From positions 33,331 to 97,330 of the forward strand of contig NZ_JAIXST010000304.1 of the NCBI RefSeq assembly GCF_027484545.1: 64,000 nt of DNA, written 5' to 3'. The notes under the pieces are model-generated. The model ran no database searches. It saw nothing but the letters and a program-made list of their open reading frames with translations, and was not told where the DNA came from. The position numbers and the translations under genes were made by a program. Below, piece after piece: positions 43,271 to 52,877 of this stretch (position 1 is its first letter; each line of letters starts with the position of its first letter). The stretch is from Runella sp. (GTDB lineage: Bacteria; Bacteroidota; Bacteroidia; Cytophagales; Spirosomataceae).

Positions 43271-44296
43271 ATGATTGTGAAAACCCTGATTCTAACGACG
43301 CCCGGCCAATTTAGCCAAGCAGATACTGATTTCGACCGGACTGTTCAAGCCCACGAAGTTTTATTGAAAATCCACCGCATTGGCATTTGCGGAACCGATT
43401 ATCACGCCTATCGAGGCAAGCAGCCTTTCTTTTCGTATCCCCGGATTTTGGGGCATGAATTGGGGGCCGAAGTAGTGGAGATTGGTTCGGAAGTCACTAA
43501 TGTAGCTATAGGGGATAAAGTAGCGGTGGAACCGTACCTTAATTGTGGTGTCTGTCAGCCTTGCCGTAATGGAAAAACTAACTGTTGTGAAAAACTACAA
43601 GTCTTGGGAGTCCATACCGACGGCGGAATGCGGGAGTTTCTGAAAGTGCCTACTCGGAAGGTATATGCTTCTAAAACACTGAGTTATGAGCAATTGGCAT
43701 TGGTAGAAACGCTAGGAATAGGTTCACACGCCGTCAATCGAGCTCAAGTACAGGCCCATGATTTGGTATTGGTCATTGGAGCGGGACCTATCGGCCTTTC
43801 GGTGGCTCAATTTGCCAAATTAAAAGGAGCTACCGTAGTGGTAATGGACATGAACGCGTCTCGCTTGGCCTTTTGCCAACAGCAATTGGGAGTGGATGCC
43901 ACTGTTTTACTGCAAAACACCGACCCGGTGGAGGAGATTCGTAAGGGGTTGAACGGCGATTTACCAACGGTCGTGTTCGATGCTACAGGAAATTCTTCTT
44001 CGATGATGCAGGCGTTTAAGCTGGTCGCTCACGGTGGGCGCTTAACGTTTGTGGGATTGTTTCAGGGCGATATTACCTTCAATGACCCCGAATTTCACCG
44101 ACGCGAAGTTACGCTTTTGGCCAGTCGGAATGCGCTTCCCGAAGATTTTATCGGCATTATCAAAGGCATGGAAGACGGTGCCATAAATACCCAACCGTGG
44201 ATTTCACACCGCGTAGCGTTTGATGATCTGCTTACTTCGTTTGAAAACCTCTTGCAACCGGAAAGTAACGTAATCAAAGCAGTGATAGAACTATAA
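43271..44296 (+). CDS. Zinc-dependent medium-chain alcohol/polyol dehydrogenase
   Basis: 341 aa. Catalytic zinc ligands: GICGTDYHAY (Cys), GHELGAEV (His-Glu). Structural zinc loop CGVCQPCRNGKTNCC. Rossmann motif IGAGPIGLSVAQ. Closest by feel to L-threonine, galactitol or galactonate dehydrogenases; it would oxidise a sugar acid or polyol with NAD(P). Divergent from the HMG-CoA reductase operon. Confidence 0.9.
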   Translation: MIVKTLILTTPGQFSQADTDFDRTVQAHEVLLKIHRIGICGTDYHAYRGKQPFFSYPRILGHELGAEVVEIGSEVTNVAIGDKVAVEPYLNCGVCQPCRNGKTNCCEKLQVLGVHTDGGMREFLKVPTRKVYASKTLSYEQLALVETLGIGSHAVNRAQVQAHDLVLVIGAGPIGLSVAQFAKLKGATVVVMDMNASRLAFCQQQLGVDATVLLQNTDPVEEIRKGLNGDLPTVVFDATGNSSSMMQAFKLVAHGGRLTFVGLFQGDITFNDPEFHRREVTLLASRNALPEDFIGIIKGMEDGAINTQPWISHRVAFDDLLTSFENLLQPESNVIKAVIEL

Positions 44297-44347
44297 AAAG
44301 AGTGCCTCCCGACTTTTGACAAGCAGGAGGTACTTTTCAATTCTATT

Positions 44348-45172
44348 TTATCCTACTTTGACCGACGTCATTGAAATAGAGCCCATTAATGTCTTGTCAT
44401 TAAAGAACCCGACTTTCTCTTTTTCTTCTTTCAACCCCAAAATATACAGCAAAGGCAAGTAGTGTTCGGGGGTTGGAATCGACATTTTAGCTGCCTGTCC
44501 CAAGCCTTCGTAATTGATAAGCGCCGAGTGGTTGTTTGTGCTAATCAACGATTTAAATGTTTCATTCATTTCGATGGCCCAATCGTATCCTTTATCCGTC
44601 AATTGCCAATTCAGGATGCGCAGGTTGTGAACCATGTTGCCGCTGCCGATAATTAAAACTCCTTTTTTGCGTAAAGCTGCCAATTCTTTCGCCAATTCAT
44701 AATGGTAACGCGGAGGTTTGGTGTAGTCAATACTCAACTGCAACACGGGGATATTGGCTTTGGGGTACATGTGCCGCACCACTGTCCAGGTGCCGTGGTC
44801 GAGACCCCATTCATGGTCAAGCCCTACCTGTGTTTTGTGAATTAAAGAGGCTGTTTCTTTGGCTACGGTGAGACTTCCCGGTGCAGGATATTGAACATCA
44901 AACAGGGCTTGGGGAAAACCGCCAAAATCATGAATCGTCCGTGGCTCGGGCATGGCGGTTACCTTTGTTCCGGGCGTATACCAATGCGCCGATACTACTA
45001 AAACCGCCGTAGGAACGGGGATTTCGGTCCCGAATTTTTTCCAATTTTGGCTAAATTCATTGTTTTCAATCCCGTTCATGGGGGAACCATGACCCACAAA
45101 CAACATAGGCATCAGGCCATCTTTGGCAGCCAATTGTTCATTCCATTTATACAAATCTTTTAAGGATTCCAT
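44348..45172 (-). CDS. ygiD: DODA-type extradiol aromatic dioxygenase (YgiD-like)
   Basis: 274 aa. The zinc/iron ligand pattern of the 4,5-DOPA extradiol dioxygenase family is present: VGHGSPMN (His), SAHWYT (His), LDHGTW and the late GSGNMVHNLR. It opens catechol rings such as L-DOPA at the 4,5 bond; in bacteria its physiological substrate is unclear. Stands alone. Confidence 0.9.
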   Translation of the reverse strand: MESLKDLYKWNEQLAAKDGLMPMLFVGHGSPMNGIENNEFSQNWKKFGTEIPVPTAVLVVSAHWYTPGTKVTAMPEPRTIHDFGGFPQALFDVQYPAPGSLTVAKETASLIHKTQVGLDHEWGLDHGTWTVVRHMYPKANIPVLQLSIDYTKPPRYHYELAKELAALRKKGVLIIGSGNMVHNLRILNWQLTDKGYDWAIEMNETFKSLISTNNHSALINYEGLGQAAKMSIPTPEHYLPLLYILGLKEEKEKVGFFNDKTLMGSISMTSVKVG

Positions 45173-45398
45173 GGTAATAGCCCCTCCCAGGGCACTTTTT
45201 ATAAATTCACTTCTTTTTATTTTGCTTGTTGTAATTACTTCTGACAGGCCATTTTTCGATTCAGAATTAATTTAACAAAATTATATGTATCTACATATAA
45301 ATGACAAAATAAGGTAAGATTTAGTTCATAATGAGTGGAGTAAAGGGAGTAATAAAGGGAACTAACTCCGTTTTAACATAGAAAAGCATTTCCTTTTT

Positions 45399-47282
45399 AT
45401 GAAATTTGTTTTACTTTTTTGCTTGTCGGTGCTATCGGTTGCGGCGCAGGTTACGATTAAAATTGACCCAACAGCAGAGCGAAAACCCATTTCTCCGTAC
45501 CTCTACGGACGAAATAATTCGTTGTCTTCTACCAATCCCAATTGGACGCTGCCCGATAAAGAACTTATCCAAATTCGTGATGCAGGAGTCACCTTTTTTA
45601 GAGAGAGCAGCGGAAATAATTGCACAAAATACAACTGGCGAAGGAAGCTGTCGAGCCACCCGGATTGGTACAATAATGTATACACCAATGATTGGGACAG
45701 GTCAGCGCTGACGCTTCAAAAGAACTTTCCCAATGCGCAGGGTATGTGGGCGTTTCAATTGATTGGAAAAGCAGCTAAAACCAACCAAGCCAATTTCAAT
45801 GATTGGGGTTATAACCAATCAAAATGGTGGGAAGGAGTGAATCAAAATTTGGCAGGCGGAGGTGTGTTGAATCCAACCAGTACCAAAGCCAGAGTAGAAG
45901 GTAATCCCGATTTATACCTCGAAAATTGGCCTGCTGATTCGACGGTGGCGTTGATGAATTATTGGTTTGGAGCGAAAGGATTGGGACTCAATAAAGACAA
46001 AATCCGTTATTGGAACATGGACAACGAGCCCGAAATTTGGAGTGGTACGCACGACGATGTGATGCCTGTGCAGCTTCCGGCCGACGATTTCATGCAAAAG
46101 TATGTTACGGTAGCCAAAAAAGCCCGTGCTATTTATCCGGCTATCAAGTTGGTAGGCCCTGTGGTAGCCAACGAATGGCAATGGTATAACTGGAACAATA
46201 AACCCATCAGTGCCGATGGTCGAAATTACCCTTGGCTTGAGTTTTTTATCAAACGAATTGCCGAAGAACAAAAAGTTTCGGGCGTGCGGTTATTGGACGT
46301 ATTGGATATTCACTTTTATCCCGAAACCGTCATCAGTGAAGAAATTGTGCAGTTGCATCGGGTATTTTTTGACCGAAATTTTGTGTATCCCGGCTCTAAT
46401 GGCGTCAAAAACGTGAATGGTTCGTGGGATACGAGTCAAAACAAAGAATACATTTTGGCGCGGGTCAACGATTGGTTGGACAAGTATTTAGGACCCAATC
46501 ATGGAGTGTCCTTGGGAGTTACCGAAATCGGAGTTCAGGGAAATAACCCCAACGTTACGGCGGTTTGGTACGCATCCACGATGGGTGAATTTATGAAAAA
46601 TGAAGTTGAGGTTTTTACCCCTTGGTCGTGGAAAACGGGCATGTGGGAAGCGCTTCATTTGTTCAGTCGGTATAACAAAACAACTTCCGTTAAAGGCGCA
46701 TCTTCCAACGAAACGTTGGTTTCGGCCTATCCGAGTATCAATGCGGCCCAAGATTCGATGACGGTGGTTTTGGTCAATCGTTCCACGAATGCGGCTCAAA
46801 GTTCAATGATTACTTTTAATAATTTTGTCTTGACCAGTCAGGAGGCTAAAGTGTTGACATTGAAATCGTTGTCTGCCACTGAAACTTTTGTTTCTCACGT
46901 TCAAAATGCGCTTGCTGAAAGTAAGGTTTCCATTTCTAACAACAGTTTGGCGTTGACATTAGCCCCGCTTTCGGTGACTTCAGTTCAGTTAACGGGCAAA
47001 ATAGGTCAAGCGCTGGTGATTCTTTCCACTCAACCCGTTTTAAACACTTCCGTAAAAGCATATCCCAATCCAACGACCGAAATCATCGTATTGGAATGGT
47101 CGACGGGGAGTTTTGAGAAAGTAGAAATAATTGACTTAAACGGTAAAGTAGTGTATGAACATACGATTCCAACGTCGGCTTATCAAACCACCATACATGA
47201 AACTTTTGCATCGGGGAGTTATGTAGCTCGTTTGACAGGAAAAGGGCAAACTGTTACCAAGAAAATTGAAGTGGAACGATGA
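45399..47282 (+). CDS. Secreted GH44 family endoglucanase with type IX secretion signal
   Basis: 627 aa. Signal peptide 1-16 (SVAAQ). The GH44 domain (about 20-440) has the acid/base Glu in YWNMDNEPEIWSGTH and the nucleophile Glu in LGVTEIGVQGNN. A C-terminal beta region follows, then a T9SS type-A sorting domain (KAYPNPTTEIIVLEW to IEVER), which anchors or releases the enzyme at the cell surface. It hydrolyses beta-1,4-glucans or xyloglucan. Its stop is 5 bp from convergent mutS. Confidence 0.88.
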   Translation: MKFVLLFCLSVLSVAAQVTIKIDPTAERKPISPYLYGRNNSLSSTNPNWTLPDKELIQIRDAGVTFFRESSGNNCTKYNWRRKLSSHPDWYNNVYTNDWDRSALTLQKNFPNAQGMWAFQLIGKAAKTNQANFNDWGYNQSKWWEGVNQNLAGGGVLNPTSTKARVEGNPDLYLENWPADSTVALMNYWFGAKGLGLNKDKIRYWNMDNEPEIWSGTHDDVMPVQLPADDFMQKYVTVAKKARAIYPAIKLVGPVVANEWQWYNWNNKPISADGRNYPWLEFFIKRIAEEQKVSGVRLLDVLDIHFYPETVISEEIVQLHRVFFDRNFVYPGSNGVKNVNGSWDTSQNKEYILARVNDWLDKYLGPNHGVSLGVTEIGVQGNNPNVTAVWYASTMGEFMKNEVEVFTPWSWKTGMWEALHLFSRYNKTTSVKGASSNETLVSAYPSINAAQDSMTVVLVNRSTNAAQSSMITFNNFVLTSQEAKVLTLKSLSATETFVSHVQNALAESKVSISNNSLALTLAPLSVTSVQLTGKIGQALVILSTQPVLNTSVKAYPNPTTEIIVLEWSTGSFEKVEIIDLNGKVVYEHTIPTSAYQTTIHETFASGSYVARLTGKGQTVTKKIEVER

Positions 47283-47287
47283 ATTCT

Positions 47288-49933
47288 CTATTCCACCAAC
47301 CGCCGCAATTCATTCAGTTTCAACAAGGCTTCAATCGGCGAAAGTGTATTGATGTCCAAGGCTTTCAGCTTGGTTTTGAGTTCTTCCAGTTTGGGGTCCT
47401 GCGGTTCAAACAAAGTCATTTGGTAATTGACCTTTGGCATTTCCTTTACGGCTTTGGTCGTTTCCTGCTTTTGGTGGCTTTTTTCGAGGCTGTGCAAAAT
47501 GTCATTGGAACGCAGTACAATTTCCTGCGGCATCCCTGCCATTTGCGCTACGTGAATCCCAAAGCTGTGTTCGCTGCCGCCTTCCTTGAGTTTGCGTAAG
47601 AAGATGACTTTATTGCCTACTTCTTTCACCGCTACGTTATAATTTTTAATGCGCGGAAAGTCTTCGGCCAATTGGTTCAATTCGTGATAATGCGTCGCAA
47701 AAAGCGTTTTGGCGCGGTGACGTGGGTGATTGTGTAAAAATTCGGCGATACTCCACGCGATGCTTACCCCATCGTACGTGCTCGTTCCGCGTCCGATTTC
47801 GTCCATGAGTACTAAGCTTCTTTCACTCAAATTGTTGAGAATACTCGCCGTTTCGGTCATTTCCACCATAAACGTACTTTCTCCGCGACTGAGATTATCG
47901 GAAGCACCTACCCGCGTGAAAATCTTATCCACCAAGCCAATTTCAGCTTCGGCGGCCGGAACAAAGCTTCCCATTTGCGCCATGAGAACAATGAGGGCGG
48001 TTTGGCGCAACAAGGCCGATTTTCCAGCCATATTTGGCCCCGTAATGATGATAATCTGCTGGGTTTCATCGTCCAAAAACAGGTCATTGGGTACATAACT
48101 TTCTCCCAACGGCAATTGCTGCTCAATGACGGGATGGCGACCTTCTTTGATTTTGAGTGATTTTAGGTCCGTAATCTGGGGTTTAAAGTAATTGTTTTTT
48201 CGGGCAACTCGCGCAAAAGACGCCAACGCGTCCAATACCGATATGACACGAGCGTTTTGCTGAATGGCTGCCACATAATCATTGACGGTCATGACCAAAT
48301 CGCTGAAAATCTGTTGCTCAATCACAAATATCTTGTCTTCAGCGCTCAGGATTTTGTCTTCATATTCCTTCAATTCGGGCGTGATATAACGCTCGGCATT
48401 GACGAGGGTTTGCTTTCGAATCCATTCGGCAGGGACGCGATTTTTATGTGAATTGGTTACTTCAAGATAGTAGCCAAACACCTTATTGTAAGCGATTTTG
48501 AGCGAGCCAATGCCCGTCCGTTCAATCTCGCGGTTTTGAATCTGAATTAAATAATCTTTGCCTGAAAACGCCAACTCGTGGAGTTTGTCCAAATTCGCAT
48601 CTATGCCGCTCTTGATCATTCCCCCCTGATTGGTGACTATCGGTGGATCTTCGCGGAGTTCGAGTTCGATTTTTTCCAGAAGAAACTTACAGGGATTGAG
48701 TTGGTCGGCGTACTTGCGTAACGGGCTGAAGGTAGAAGATGTTTCACCAATACCCCTCAGCAACAACTCTTTCACCGGGTCAATGTGGCTCAGCGATTTT
48801 TTCAACTGAACTAATTCCCGCGGGTTGATTCGGCGAACGGCCACTTTTGAAATCAGACGTTCTAAGTCCCCGATTTGCTTGAGGTGTTGCGTGATTTCTT
48901 CCAAAAGTTCATCATTTTGGAGAAAAAACTCAACCGTTTGCAATCGTTCTTCAATCGGTGCTTTGTCTTTCAGCGGCAATACCAACCATTTTCGTAACAA
49001 ACGGGCACCCATAGGCGTCACGGTTTGGTCCAAAATCTGAATGAGCGGGACGCCACCTTCCTGTTGGGCGTACACGAGTTCGAGATTTCGAATCGTAAAA
49101 CGGTCGAGCCAAACGTATTTTTCTTCATCCAGCCGCGTCAGGCGTGTGATGTGCTGAATATCACGGTGCTCGGTATCGGCCAAATAGCGCAAAATCACAC
49201 CTGCCGACACAATTCCTTCGATTAAAACTTCCACCCCAAAGCCTTTGAGCGAGGTGGTTTTGAAGTGTTTAATCAGTAATTCATAGCCAAATTCATGGGT
49301 AAATGCCCAATCTTCGAGCGAAAAGGTGTGAAATTTATCGCCGAAGAGTTCGGTAAATTCCTGACGGTGTTTTTTACAATACAATACTTCCGACGGGGAA
49401 AAACTTTGTAGTAATTTTTCGATGTATTCTTTATTTCCCTGCGTGGTCAAAAACTCGCCCGTCGAAACATCCAAAAAGGCAATTCCAAACACATTTTGTT
49501 TGCCGAAATGCACCGCTGCCAAATAATTGTTTCTTCTGGTATCCAGTACGTTATCGTTGAAGGATACCCCCGGCGTTACCAATTCGGTTACTCCGCGCCG
49601 TACAATTCCCTTTGCTTCGGCGGGGTCTTCCAATTGGTCGCAGATGGCTACGCGCTCGCCCGCCCGTACGAGTTTGGGCAGGTAAGTGTCCAGCGAATGA
49701 TGCGGAAAACCGGCCAATTCTTCCTGCGAACCGCCGTTGTTGCGTCGAGTCAGGACAATGCCCAGAATCCTGCTTGCCCGAATCGCATCTTCTCCGAATG
49801 TTTCGTAAAAATCTCCCACTCGAAACAGCAGCATCGCCCCCGGATATTTTGACTTAATTTGGTTATACTGACGATTGAGCGGGGTTTCTTTGACTTTAAC
49901 GGGTTCAGTAGCGTTTTTTGCAGTGCGGGCCAT
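47288..49933 (-). CDS. mutS: DNA mismatch repair protein MutS
   Basis: 881 aa, full length. Mismatch-binding motif FRVGDFYETFGEDA (Phe-x-Glu), clamp and lever domains, Walker A TGPNMAGKSALLRQ, ABC-like signature DNLSRGESTFMVEM, Walker B SLVLMDEIGRGTSTYDG and HYHEL. Recognises mispairs and recruits MutL. A -7-like box TATTTTTG (minus strand, 49969-49962) lies 29 bp upstream. Confidence 0.97.
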   Translation of the reverse strand: MARTAKNATEPVKVKETPLNRQYNQIKSKYPGAMLLFRVGDFYETFGEDAIRASRILGIVLTRRNNGGSQEELAGFPHHSLDTYLPKLVRAGERVAICDQLEDPAEAKGIVRRGVTELVTPGVSFNDNVLDTRRNNYLAAVHFGKQNVFGIAFLDVSTGEFLTTQGNKEYIEKLLQSFSPSEVLYCKKHRQEFTELFGDKFHTFSLEDWAFTHEFGYELLIKHFKTTSLKGFGVEVLIEGIVSAGVILRYLADTEHRDIQHITRLTRLDEEKYVWLDRFTIRNLELVYAQQEGGVPLIQILDQTVTPMGARLLRKWLVLPLKDKAPIEERLQTVEFFLQNDELLEEITQHLKQIGDLERLISKVAVRRINPRELVQLKKSLSHIDPVKELLLRGIGETSSTFSPLRKYADQLNPCKFLLEKIELELREDPPIVTNQGGMIKSGIDANLDKLHELAFSGKDYLIQIQNREIERTGIGSLKIAYNKVFGYYLEVTNSHKNRVPAEWIRKQTLVNAERYITPELKEYEDKILSAEDKIFVIEQQIFSDLVMTVNDYVAAIQQNARVISVLDALASFARVARKNNYFKPQITDLKSLKIKEGRHPVIEQQLPLGESYVPNDLFLDDETQQIIIITGPNMAGKSALLRQTALIVLMAQMGSFVPAAEAEIGLVDKIFTRVGASDNLSRGESTFMVEMTETASILNNLSERSLVLMDEIGRGTSTYDGVSIAWSIAEFLHNHPRHRAKTLFATHYHELNQLAEDFPRIKNYNVAVKEVGNKVIFLRKLKEGGSEHSFGIHVAQMAGMPQEIVLRSNDILHSLEKSHQKQETTKAVKEMPKVNYQMTLFEPQDPKLEELKTKLKALDINTLSPIEALLKLNELRRLVE

Positions 49934-50016
49934 TCGGAATAATTAGATTGAAAATTGAGTACAAAAATAGCTAAAATATCAAGGCAGTAACAGCAAAATC
50001 GTAGGTTAGCTTCAAA

Positions 50017-51459
50017 TCAAAACTCTCTTCCAAATGAAAAATAAGGCCGGGCTTCGCCGAGTTGATTGACGGAATAATTAATGTGTCCCACAAAATTATA
50101 CCACGTTACAATGTCCAAACCAACGCCCGCCCCCACTAAAGGTCGGTTTGCCAGTTTGCTGTTGTTGAGTTCAGGATACTTATTTTTGACGTAACCAAAA
50201 TCCGCGTAGATGTTAGGATAAATCGCCAATGGAAAAGTATTGAACTGACGGAATTTTATGAATTTACTCAGATTGAACGTCCGATTGAGCAATTGATATC
50301 GCAGGTTGGTTTTGACGTATCCATAATGCTGCCCGTCAATGACGTACAATTCATAGCCTCTGACCAAATCGGTTCCATACCCCAAGCCGCGCGTTTGCAA
50401 AAAAGGCTGACGTGCCGGGGTGGAAACTTTCATTTCGGTGTAGTAATTAAAGAAGAACTTCTTTGACAACGGGATAAACTGTCCCCAATCGGCCCCGGCC
50501 TCCAAAATATTGACGTCGTCCTTGGGTAAAATCCCTGTTTTGCTTACGTAAAACCCATACAAAAAACCCTTTAAAGCATACTGTGCACGGTCGCGGCGAT
50601 CAAAGTAATGGGAGTAGCTGAGTTGGAGGTATTTCTGCCGGTTGATGCCGTTTAGAAAATAATTGGGGTTGATTCGGGCAATGGTATCCACTACTTTGGT
50701 AATGGAATATTGCGCACTGAATGAGTGATACCCGTAAAATTTAGGCCGATAGGTAAACGTAAGAAAAGGTGCAATGCGCTCACGGGTGCGGTCTTCGCTG
50801 CCCAGAAAAATGAGTTTGTCAGCGCGGGTTCGGTAAGCGAGCGTTCGGTTGGTGATTCTGGCGATGCCTACGGACATTCCCAGTTTCTGTTTTTTGCCCA
50901 AATAAGGGATAGAATAATAAATGTCCAGTCGAGGAATAAACCCAAATTCAGCTCGCAGGCGCAGGCGGTCGTTGTTGCCGGTGAGATTTTGGTGCAAGAT
51001 ATAGACCCCGTAAATTGTCCGACTCAAATCTCGCCCCCGTTCATACCACCATTCATTGAAATTGCGGTCGGCCAGCTGAAATACGGGAAAAGTCAGTAAG
51101 TACCATTGCTCTTTGACAACTACCTCAATATCAATGATTTTTGGGCCTGCTATCAATTTGCCGTCGGCGGTGTAGAAAGGGAAAGAAAGGGTATCCTTTA
51201 TCGGTTTTTTCTTTAGTTCAACGGTTAAAAACAGATTGGTATTCAATACCTTACGTCGGTCGTATTCAAGTAGCGAATCCAAGATGGGTTGAGTGAGCGT
51301 ATCACCGGTATGCACGTCCATTTCACGCCGAATAATACGCTCCTTGGTGCGAAAATTACCCGTTATGGTCACTTGCCGCACCACTACTTTTTGAATAGTG
51401 TCGGCAGGAGTTCCGAATAGAGAGAGCCAGAAAGTAGTGAAGAGTGAAAGTAAGAGCAT
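50017..51459 (-). CDS. Omp85-family outer-membrane protein (BamA/TamA-like)
   Basis: 480 aa. Signal peptide about 1-20, a POTRA-like domain (VRQVTITGNFRTKERIIRRE, DVHTGDTLT) to about 130, then a 16-strand-type barrel ending in Phe (FSFGREF). One POTRA only, so it is smaller than BamA and resembles the short Omp85 proteins frequent in Bacteroidota. It may insert or export a specific partner. Starts 5 bp after the VapC-like toxin gene on the same strand, so the two may be cotranscribed. Confidence 0.85.
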   Translation of the reverse strand: MLLLSLFTTFWLSLFGTPADTIQKVVVRQVTITGNFRTKERIIRREMDVHTGDTLTQPILDSLLEYDRRKVLNTNLFLTVELKKKPIKDTLSFPFYTADGKLIAGPKIIDIEVVVKEQWYLLTFPVFQLADRNFNEWWYERGRDLSRTIYGVYILHQNLTGNNDRLRLRAEFGFIPRLDIYYSIPYLGKKQKLGMSVGIARITNRTLAYRTRADKLIFLGSEDRTRERIAPFLTFTYRPKFYGYHSFSAQYSITKVVDTIARINPNYFLNGINRQKYLQLSYSHYFDRRDRAQYALKGFLYGFYVSKTGILPKDDVNILEAGADWGQFIPLSKKFFFNYYTEMKVSTPARQPFLQTRGLGYGTDLVRGYELYVIDGQHYGYVKTNLRYQLLNRTFNLSKFIKFRQFNTFPLAIYPNIYADFGYVKNKYPELNNSKLANRPLVGAGVGLDIVTWYNFVGHINYSVNQLGEARPYFSFGREF

Positions 51460-51464
51460 AGGAT

Positions 51465-51836
51465 TTAGGTTTTCTCTAAAAAAAGGAAATTCAATTCTTT
51501 AATAGTGGAAAACCCATTGTCAGAACTAATGAAAGGAAGTCCTACTTCAATGGCAGTAGCTGCAATAATAGCATCTGGCACCTTAATTTTATAACGTTGA
51601 CGAATCCAAATGCATCGGTCCTTAATATTTGAATTCATTTCAATGACAAAGCAGTCATCTATAAGTTTTCGTAAGAGAAGTTTTTCGGATTTTGAAAGGC
51701 TAAATTTTCCTAATAACTCTATTACTGTAATGTAGGAAATAGCAAACCGATAATCAAGAAATGGCTCTGCAATTTCGTTACCTTCATGTACATGAATTAA
51801 AAAGTTTGTATCTGCAAGAAAATCAATCCCACTCAT
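51465..51836 (-). CDS. PIN-domain toxin (VapC-like)
   Basis: 123 aa from ATG 51836. The PIN acidic residues are all present: FLADTNFLIH, TVIELLGKF, VPDAIIAATA and SSDNGFS. This is a ribonuclease toxin that in known systems cleaves tRNA or rRNA. Its start overlaps the end of the antitoxin gene by 14 bp. Confidence 0.9.
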   Translation of the reverse strand: MSGIDFLADTNFLIHVHEGNEIAEPFLDYRFAISYITVIELLGKFSLSKSEKLLLRKLIDDCFVIEMNSNIKDRCIWIRQRYKIKVPDAIIAATAIEVGLPFISSDNGFSTIKELNFLFLEKT

Positions 51837-51990
51837 TTCTGATTTTCTTTTGGTATTCCAAACCGTCAATTTCTCTTTTTAAAGCTCCAAAATGTTTCCG
51901 TAGCCCTTTTTGAGGGTTTTGGGTTTTTATCTTTTGAATGATTTCCTCAATTTTTTTTTCTGAGGTAGTATTGTTAACTATAACAGTCAT
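51823..51990 (-). CDS. Small antitoxin of the VapC-like toxin
   Basis: 55 aa from ATG 51990 (MTVIVNNTTSEKKIEEIIQK); the track start 52041 overlaps the preceding gene and is less likely. A short beta strand, a helix and a charged C-terminus (GLEYQKKIRNEWD) are typical of antitoxins that wrap the toxin. No DNA-binding motif is certain. Overlap with the toxin start supports the pairing. Confidence 0.75.
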   Translation of the reverse strand: MTVIVNNTTSEKKIEEIIQKIKTQNPQKGLRKHFGALKREIDGLEYQKKIRNEWD

Positions 51991-52024
51991 AACTCGGTGT
52001 TTTTTACAAAAATACAAGATTTTT

Positions 52025-52729
52025 TCATTCGATAAATCCATATTGAGCCTTTGCTTTTTCGCGCGACATGGCGTTGTAATGCCACCATTCGGTTTCGATG
52101 AAGGTGTAACCTGCCTTTTTCATCACGCGTCGCAGCAATTTTCTATTTTCCAATTGTTGAGGGGTCAATTTCCCCGCTTTCAGCATGGCAGCCTCGCGGC
52201 GAGGTTCGGCCTCCTGACCAAAAAAATCAAATATCGTACCCATATCCAAAGCCCGACCGCGTTCATCGGCAATCGTTAAATCTACCGCACAGCCAAAATT
52301 GTGAATAGAACCTTTGGCAGGATCGGCCACAAAATCTTCGCGACGGTTGTAAGGTAAGTGACTCATCCGGGCCCAGAAAATCTTGGTAACACTTCGCGGA
52401 CGGGCACCATCATAAACCAATAACGTATAATTTGGTTTTTCCTGTTTTAGAAATTTATTGGCTTTGATGAGTTTCTCCGCCGCCATTGGTTGAAGATAGG
52501 CTCGTTCCAAGTCACCGTATACGTCTTTTTTGATAAAATTGTCGGTGGTTGAATATTTCAAATCTACCTTGATGGTTGGGTCCAATTTTTGAACATCTAC
52601 CAAGCCTCGGTCGATGAACTTGCGCTCAAAGTTGCTTATTTTGGTTTGCCCGTAACTTAGTAAAGAACAGGCAAGTAATGCGGCTGAAACGCTCGTTTTA
52701 AAAATAATAAAGTGTTTGCTGATAGTCAT
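52025..52729 (-). CDS. M15 family D-alanyl-D-alanine dipeptidase (VanX/DdpX-like), exported
   Basis: 234 aa with a signal peptide (about 1-27). Zinc site GSIHNFGCAVDLT (SxHxxGxAxD) and catalytic ETEWWHYN (ExxWH) identify VanX-like M15D peptidases. An exported copy fits turnover of D-Ala-D-Ala from peptidoglycan in the periplasm rather than vancomycin resistance. No vanHA genes nearby. Minus-strand TACTTTTG box (52764-52757) upstream. Confidence 0.92.
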   Translation of the reverse strand: MTISKHFIIFKTSVSAALLACSLLSYGQTKISNFERKFIDRGLVDVQKLDPTIKVDLKYSTTDNFIKKDVYGDLERAYLQPMAAEKLIKANKFLKQEKPNYTLLVYDGARPRSVTKIFWARMSHLPYNRREDFVADPAKGSIHNFGCAVDLTIADERGRALDMGTIFDFFGQEAEPRREAAMLKAGKLTPQQLENRKLLRRVMKKAGYTFIETEWWHYNAMSREKAKAQYGFIE

Positions 52730-52827
52730 AATGCTGTTTCAGGAAGTACTAAAAGCCAAAAGTAGGGATAGTTTGTCCAAATTTTTCAAAAAACTATTCT
52801 ATAAAACGGTAGCTATCCCCCTCTAAG

Positions 52828-52858
52828 TTGCTTTAAGAGTAGTCTGTTCATACATTTA
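52828..52858 (+). promoter_or_regulatory. Candidate promoter of the Gfo/Idh gene
   Basis: TTG (52828-52830), 20-bp spacer, TACATTTA (one mismatch to TAnnTTTG), 20 bp before the ATG. Confidence 0.35.
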
Positions 52859-52877
52859 ATTAAAAACGTTCATACCT

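Noticed and set aside
45181-45196. Degenerate C-rich repeat (tagcccctcccagggcac)
   Set aside because: Only one poor arm remains upstream of the dioxygenase gene; too short to assign to the family.
52025-52729. Vancomycin resistance gene vanX
   Set aside because: Although M15/VanX motifs are complete, the protein has a signal peptide and no vanH/vanA/vanRS neighbours, so a peptidoglycan-turnover role fits better.
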